Assembly (NCBI GenBank): GCA_025355035.1
Contig: JANXLS010000459.1
Coordinates: 1-7,127 of the forward strand
Reading direction: 5' to 3'
Origin: Planctomycetota bacterium
GTDB taxonomy: Bacteria; Planctomycetota; SZUA-567; H5-PLA8
Length of the DNA stretch: 7,127 nt
The position numbers and the translations under genes were made by a program. The notes beneath the pieces were generated by a model, which was not told the DNA's origin, made no database searches, and saw only the letters and a list, made by a program, of their open reading frames with translations. Below, one piece after another: positions 6,001-7,127 of the stretch (position 1 is its first letter; every line of letters begins with the position of its first letter).

Positions 6001-7127
6001 ACGCGACTCTTCCGCCCGGCATTACGCTGAGTACCTCGGGCGTATTGAGTGGCACTCCTTCGAGCGCTGGTAGCTTTACCTTCGTGGTTACGGCGACCGA
6101 CACGATCAGTGCGACGGGTACCAAGAGTTTCACGCTAGTGGTCAATTCTTCGATTTCGATTTCAACAGTTTCGTTACCGGCTTGGACGCGAAATTTGGCG
6201 GGATACAACCAGAGCGTTGCGGCGACAGGCGGCACGGGATCGTTGACGTTCAGCGTCCCAACGAACAGCCTTCCTCCGGGCATTTCGTTGAGCGGAGCAG
6301 GCGCGTTGACGGGCAACCCGACGACAGCCGGAACCTTCCCGTTCACTATCACGGCGACGGATTCAATCGGCGCGACCGGGACGCAGAATCTCACCATTGT
6401 TATCAATCCTGTGGTTTCCATCACGACCGCTTCGTTGCCGCCGTGGACGAATACGTTCCCGACCTACAATCAGACAATCACATCGACGGGCGGAACCGGC
6501 AGCATCACGTTTAGCACGACGAGCAATTTGCTGCCTCCGGGCATTTCATTGAGCGGCGCGGGCGTGTTGAGCGGAACTCCGACAACCGCCGGGACGTACA
6601 CCTTTACGGTCATAGCCACCGATTCCGTCGGCGCGACGGGAACCAAAAATCTGCAGATCATCATCAATCCGTTCGTAGTCATCACGTCATCGGCAACGTT
6701 GCAGGCGTGGACGAAAAATCTCGTGGGTTACAATCAGACGATCGTTGCGACCGGCGGAACCGGCACCGTTACGTTCAGCACGGTCCCGGCCAATTTGCCG
6801 CCCGGATTGACGTTGAGCACCGCGGGTGTGCTGAGCGGAACGCCGACGACTTCCGGTAATTATTCCTTCGACGTCACCGCGACGGATTCGATCGGAGACA
6901 GTGACGTCGTGACGTTCAGCGTCGTGGTCAACCCAGTGGTTTCCATTACGACAGCCTCCCTGCCCCCTTGGACCAAGAACCTCGCGAACTACAGTCAGTC
7001 AATCACCGCAACGGGCGGTACGGGCACGAAGACATTTAGTGCCCCATCGATCAATCTACCCACGGGCTTGACGCTGAGCAGTGCAGGCGTGTTGAGCGGA
7101 ACACCGACCGCTTCCGGAAGCTTCACG
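3..7127 (+). CDS. Giant Ig-like repeat protein, internal fragment open at both ends
   Basis: One reading frame runs without a stop for 2375 codons, and both edges of the window fall inside it. It encodes about 25 tandem Ig-like beta-sandwich modules of 87-105 residues. Each ends in a VTDxAG/ATDSxG strand and an Asn-Pro linker, resembling the putative-Ig (He_PIG-like) family. Modules 1-18 (residues about 34-1785) are mostly a longer type A with GTTGL and FNSTPTASGT. Modules 19-25 (residues 1786-2375) are the classical LPPGLSLS/SGTPTTAG type B. I see no cysteine, very few Arg or Glu, and no catalytic motif. The visible part alone is roughly 230 kDa. Such arrays usually form secreted or surface-attached stalks, adhesins or matrix proteins; that role is inferred here because the signal peptide, any binding head and the anchor are not visible. 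In-frame ATGs such as the one at base 12 lie inside a module with no upstream break, so they are not taken as starts. Confidence 0.95.
37..55 (+). repeat. 19-bp direct repeat, copy 1
   Basis: The 19 bases coding for the FTVNVT strand of module 0 recur exactly at 316-334 in module 1. The spacing is 279 bases, exactly one module. It reflects tandem duplication of a domain-coding unit rather than a separate element. Confidence 0.8.
316..334 (+). repeat. 19-bp direct repeat, copy 2
   Basis: Second exact copy of the FTVNVT-coding stretch found at 37-55. It lies in module 1, immediately before the VTDSIMG turn. Confidence 0.8.
1257..1838 (+). repeat. Modules 5-6, SVFKFSP-linked pair
   Basis: Module 5 ends in SLSVFKFSP instead of the usual VVNP, so the linker into module 6 is a Phe-rich strand without Asn-Pro. 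Module 6 then starts with a shortened first strand (FSGLTVG) followed by FITGGVPPYSSVNVS, and ends in TVNPP. The same combination occurs in modules 15-16. Module 6 also has a widened GTP loop (LNNTALNAPPVPTAAGT). The tight hydrophobic linker suggests the two domains pack as one rigid unit; this is inference from sequence only. Confidence 0.75.
1839..2741 (+). repeat. Modules 7-9, divergent type A
   Basis: Module 7 is the longest complete copy (105 residues), with an enlarged middle region (SSVNAGIPVYPSITATNLVQPGTGL) and an atypical last hairpin (TLTPTTQHYTLTIN). Module 8 (92 residues) lacks a clear GTTGL motif and has ANFTPSFNAGVLSVTGNPSAAG, close to type B logic. Module 9 (104 residues) has a longer N-terminal linker (SPNAPVVSNAVVLPAATAG) and then returns to a textbook type A body (FTPGTTGL, GTIVLSGTATATGDATF). 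Modules 8 and 9 share the TAG variant of the first strand in place of DVG. Confidence 0.75.
2742..3020 (+). repeat. Module 10, intermediate between types A and B
   Basis: This 93-residue module has no NFxxGTTGL segment. It reads TASNGTGAITLAYSIT, then SLATGLSIAPPTG, ITVSGTPT and VVATDTVGATSTQNF, which is the putative-Ig type B plan. It lacks the Trp linker: its first strand is AISFSAAFAQTTVGVFY. It therefore combines a type A start with a type B core. Confidence 0.7.
3021..3608 (+). repeat. Modules 11-12, type A
   Basis: Module 11 has a long Asn-rich middle (FTPNGTNLINTINSNNTVNA) and a GTPPSNSVGNFTTF strand in place of GTPTASGTATF. The following linker is SAKPS rather than NPA, one of the few charged linkers. 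Module 12 returns to consensus (VSNGTKPFTTFAVNNF, AGTTGL, GTVTLNGTPATAGTFSF). It ends in VVHPAVQITT, leading straight into the isolated type B module 13. Confidence 0.75.
3609..3908 (+). repeat. Module 13, isolated type B module inside the type A array
   Basis: The module opens with HPAVQITTVSLPPWT, matching NPAVQITTASLPPWT of module 20 at 13 of 15 residues. It continues with YSQTIAATGGT, VLPTGLSLNSTTGAITGSPT and FTITASD, so it is clearly type B. It is 100 residues instead of 87 because of extra residues after the Trp (VSQVSNTTN), after ATGGT (AANGSLGG) and in the last hairpin (DALVPASTNAKSF). Type A modules flank it on both sides. Confidence 0.8.
3909..4190 (+). repeat. Module 14, type A
   Basis: This 94-residue module has the LPPGDVGTVYGP first strand, TSGTPPYTTFTVSAL, TGTTGLSM and QLSGTPTASGTATF. 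Its DVG strand and its position just before an LNG module match module 4, making it the first member of the second copy of the proposed three-module block. The last hairpin is TVDSGGESVTQPY, with one of only two Glu residues I see in the protein. Confidence 0.78.
4191..4769 (+). repeat. Modules 15-16, second SVFNFSP-linked pair
   Basis: Module 15 begins NPALTIVPTFLNG, like NG-bearing module 5 (LPTKLNG), and ends in NLSVFNFSP. Module 16 begins FSALTVG and MTITGGVKPYSVVSVS, and ends in LTVNPP. Order, linker and terminal motif all match modules 5-6 upstream. Module 16 is the shortest type A copy (90 residues), and its final hairpin (VIDNIGNSFTTANVLTV) also resembles the irregular one of module 6 (VTDSAGAQFTIAESVTV). 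Confidence 0.75.
4770..5357 (+). repeat. Modules 17-18, last type A modules before the switch
   Basis: Module 17 has a Pro-rich linker with the only Trp in a type A module (PPPAWTPAGPTAPAADVG), then GATGLTAPIVDQAAG and TFNSTPTASGT, closest in feel to modules 2 and 3. Its hairpin is SDANSASAVVNY, without the usual AGG. Module 18 uses the TAG strand (VLVAATAGTAK) and ends DTAGGSLSQNYSLVVNPP, running directly into the type B linker of module 19. Confidence 0.75.
5358..5621 (+). repeat. Module 19, first type B module of the terminal array
   Basis: The linker VAITTGTLSNWTVNK carries the Trp but lacks the PP before it, and is followed by YNSAVVATGGTGALTYSV. The middle reads GLPTGLSLSASTGIITG, with the STG turn shared with module 13 (NSTTGAITG). 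The later copies have STAGVLSG instead. The GTPT strand is altered to GMPTVAGGPSSF, which adds one residue and contains the seven-G run. The hairpin DTNGSFDSHTYF is also unlike the DSxGATGT of later copies. Modules 13 and 19 are therefore the two 'entry' variants of type B. Confidence 0.8.
5543..5549 (+). other. In-frame run of seven G
   Basis: A homopolymer of seven G codes for part of VAGGPS in module 19. The frame is intact as given. A gain of one G would read into a stop at 5669-5671, and a loss of one G into a stop at 5614-5616. Either slip would therefore cut the protein within about 45 codons. It could be a slippage site or simply a place prone to sequencing error. Confidence 0.7.
5646..5670 (+). 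repeat. 25-bp direct repeat in type B linker, copy 1
   Basis: The linker coding for ASLPPWTN in module 20 is identical over 25 bases to 6429-6453 in module 23. The spacing is 783 bases, exactly three 87-codon modules. It is the longest exact match I found by eye. Confidence 0.8.
6429..6453 (+). repeat. 25-bp direct repeat in type B linker, copy 2
   Basis: Exact copy of 5646-5670, in module 23. The intervening modules 21 and 22 carry PAWT linkers with different codons, so the match skips the neighbours. Confidence 0.8.
6930..7127 (+). repeat. Module 25, type B, truncated by the window edge
   Basis: Sixty-six residues are visible, up to the strand after GVLSGTPTASGSFT. The first 15 residues (NPVVSITTASLPPWT) are identical to those of module 23. 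From KNL onward it resembles module 24 (KNLxxY, TGGTGT, NLPxGLTLS, AGVLSGTPT, SG). No sign of array termination is seen before the edge. Confidence 0.85.

Larger units (their letters stand above)
5622..6929 (+). repeat. Modules 20-24, regular 87-residue type B run
   Basis: Four modules of exactly 87 residues are followed by one of 88. They share TGGTG, LPPG(I/L)(S/T)LS, G(V/A)(F/L)(S/T)G(T/N)P and TATD(S/T). Module 24 has an extra residue before its Trp (SSATLQAWT) and a changed hairpin, DSIGDSDVVTF, with two extra Asp in place of GATGT. Constant spacing suggests a stiff, evenly stepped stalk; this is inference from sequence. Confidence 0.85.
5358..7127 (+). repeat. Type B Ig-like module array (modules 19-25)
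   Basis: Modules begin at 5358, 5622, 5883, 6144, 6405, 6666 and 6930. Complete ones are 88, 87, 87, 87, 87 and 88 residues, and the last is cut after 66. Each carries a linker with Trp near residue 14 (SLPPWT, VPAWT, LQAWT, LSNWT), then YNQT, ATGGTG, LPPGISLS, GVLSGTPTTAG and FTVTATDSxGATGT. This is the classical putative-Ig (He_PIG) signature. By hand alignment, modules 20 and 23 share about 66 of 87 residues, 20 and 21 about 59, and 22 and 23 about 56. The array runs off the right edge, so its true copy number is unknown. Confidence 0.9.

Noticed and set aside
6182..6514. Plus-strand open frame of 110 codons in another frame
   Set aside because: It lies within type B modules in the wrong frame and has no domain features.
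3..7127. CRISPR array or non-coding satellite as explanation of the repetition
   Set aside because: Repeat units are about 260-315 bases, all multiples of three, with conservation at protein rather than DNA level. There are no short identical repeats with unique spacers.
3..7127. Cadherin, fibronectin type III or PKD repeats
   Set aside because: The DxNDN cadherin signature and the PKD WDFGDG signature are absent. The GTPT...TVTATDSxG pattern fits the putative-Ig family better, though a remote fold relation cannot be excluded.

Overview
The whole window lies inside one giant protein-coding gene on the + strand. Codons can be read without a stop from base 3 to base 7127 (2375 codons). The frame enters already open at the left edge and is still open at the right edge, so the start, any export signal, the stop and any C-terminal anchor all lie outside. 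There is no intergenic DNA, no RNA gene and no second gene that I can support.

The protein is a tandem array of Ig-like beta-sandwich modules: one partial module, 24 complete ones and a final partial one. Each module ends in a strand of the form T(F)xVxVTDxAGxxxxxYxxxVNP, and the next begins at that Asn-Pro. This matches the 'putative Ig' (He_PIG-like) family found in very large secreted or surface proteins. Two module types are present. Type A (about bases 3-5357) is 90-105 residues long and carries an NFxxGTTGLTAP segment plus a GTVTFNGTPTASGTATF segment. Type B (bases 5358-7127, plus one isolated copy at 3609-3908) is the classical form, with a Trp-containing linker (SLPPWT), TGGTG, LPPGISLS and GVLSGTPTTAGTYSFTVTATDS. 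In the right-hand array, type B modules are almost exactly 87 residues long.

Composition fits an extracellular structural or adhesive protein. It is dominated by Thr, Gly, Ser, Asn, Val and Ala. I see no cysteine, only about four Arg and two Glu, and nine Trp, all in or near Pro-rich linkers. No enzyme motif is visible.

Base composition is moderately GC-rich (mid-50s percent by eye) with heavy use of ACG, GCG, TCG and CCG codons. Giant arrays of this kind are well known in Verrucomicrobiota, Planctomycetota, Acidobacteriota and related environmental bacteria. That lineage guess is inference only, since nothing here is a taxonomic marker.

The most interesting structure is in how the modules are arranged. 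There is an apparent higher-order duplication about ten modules apart (966-1838 and 3909-4769), an isolated type B module inside the type A region, and a sharp switch to a regular type B array near 5358. There is also a seven-G run in frame at 5543-5549, where a one-base slip would truncate the protein. Modules similar in protein sequence differ at many synonymous sites, which argues for old duplication under selection rather than recent copying or an assembly artefact.
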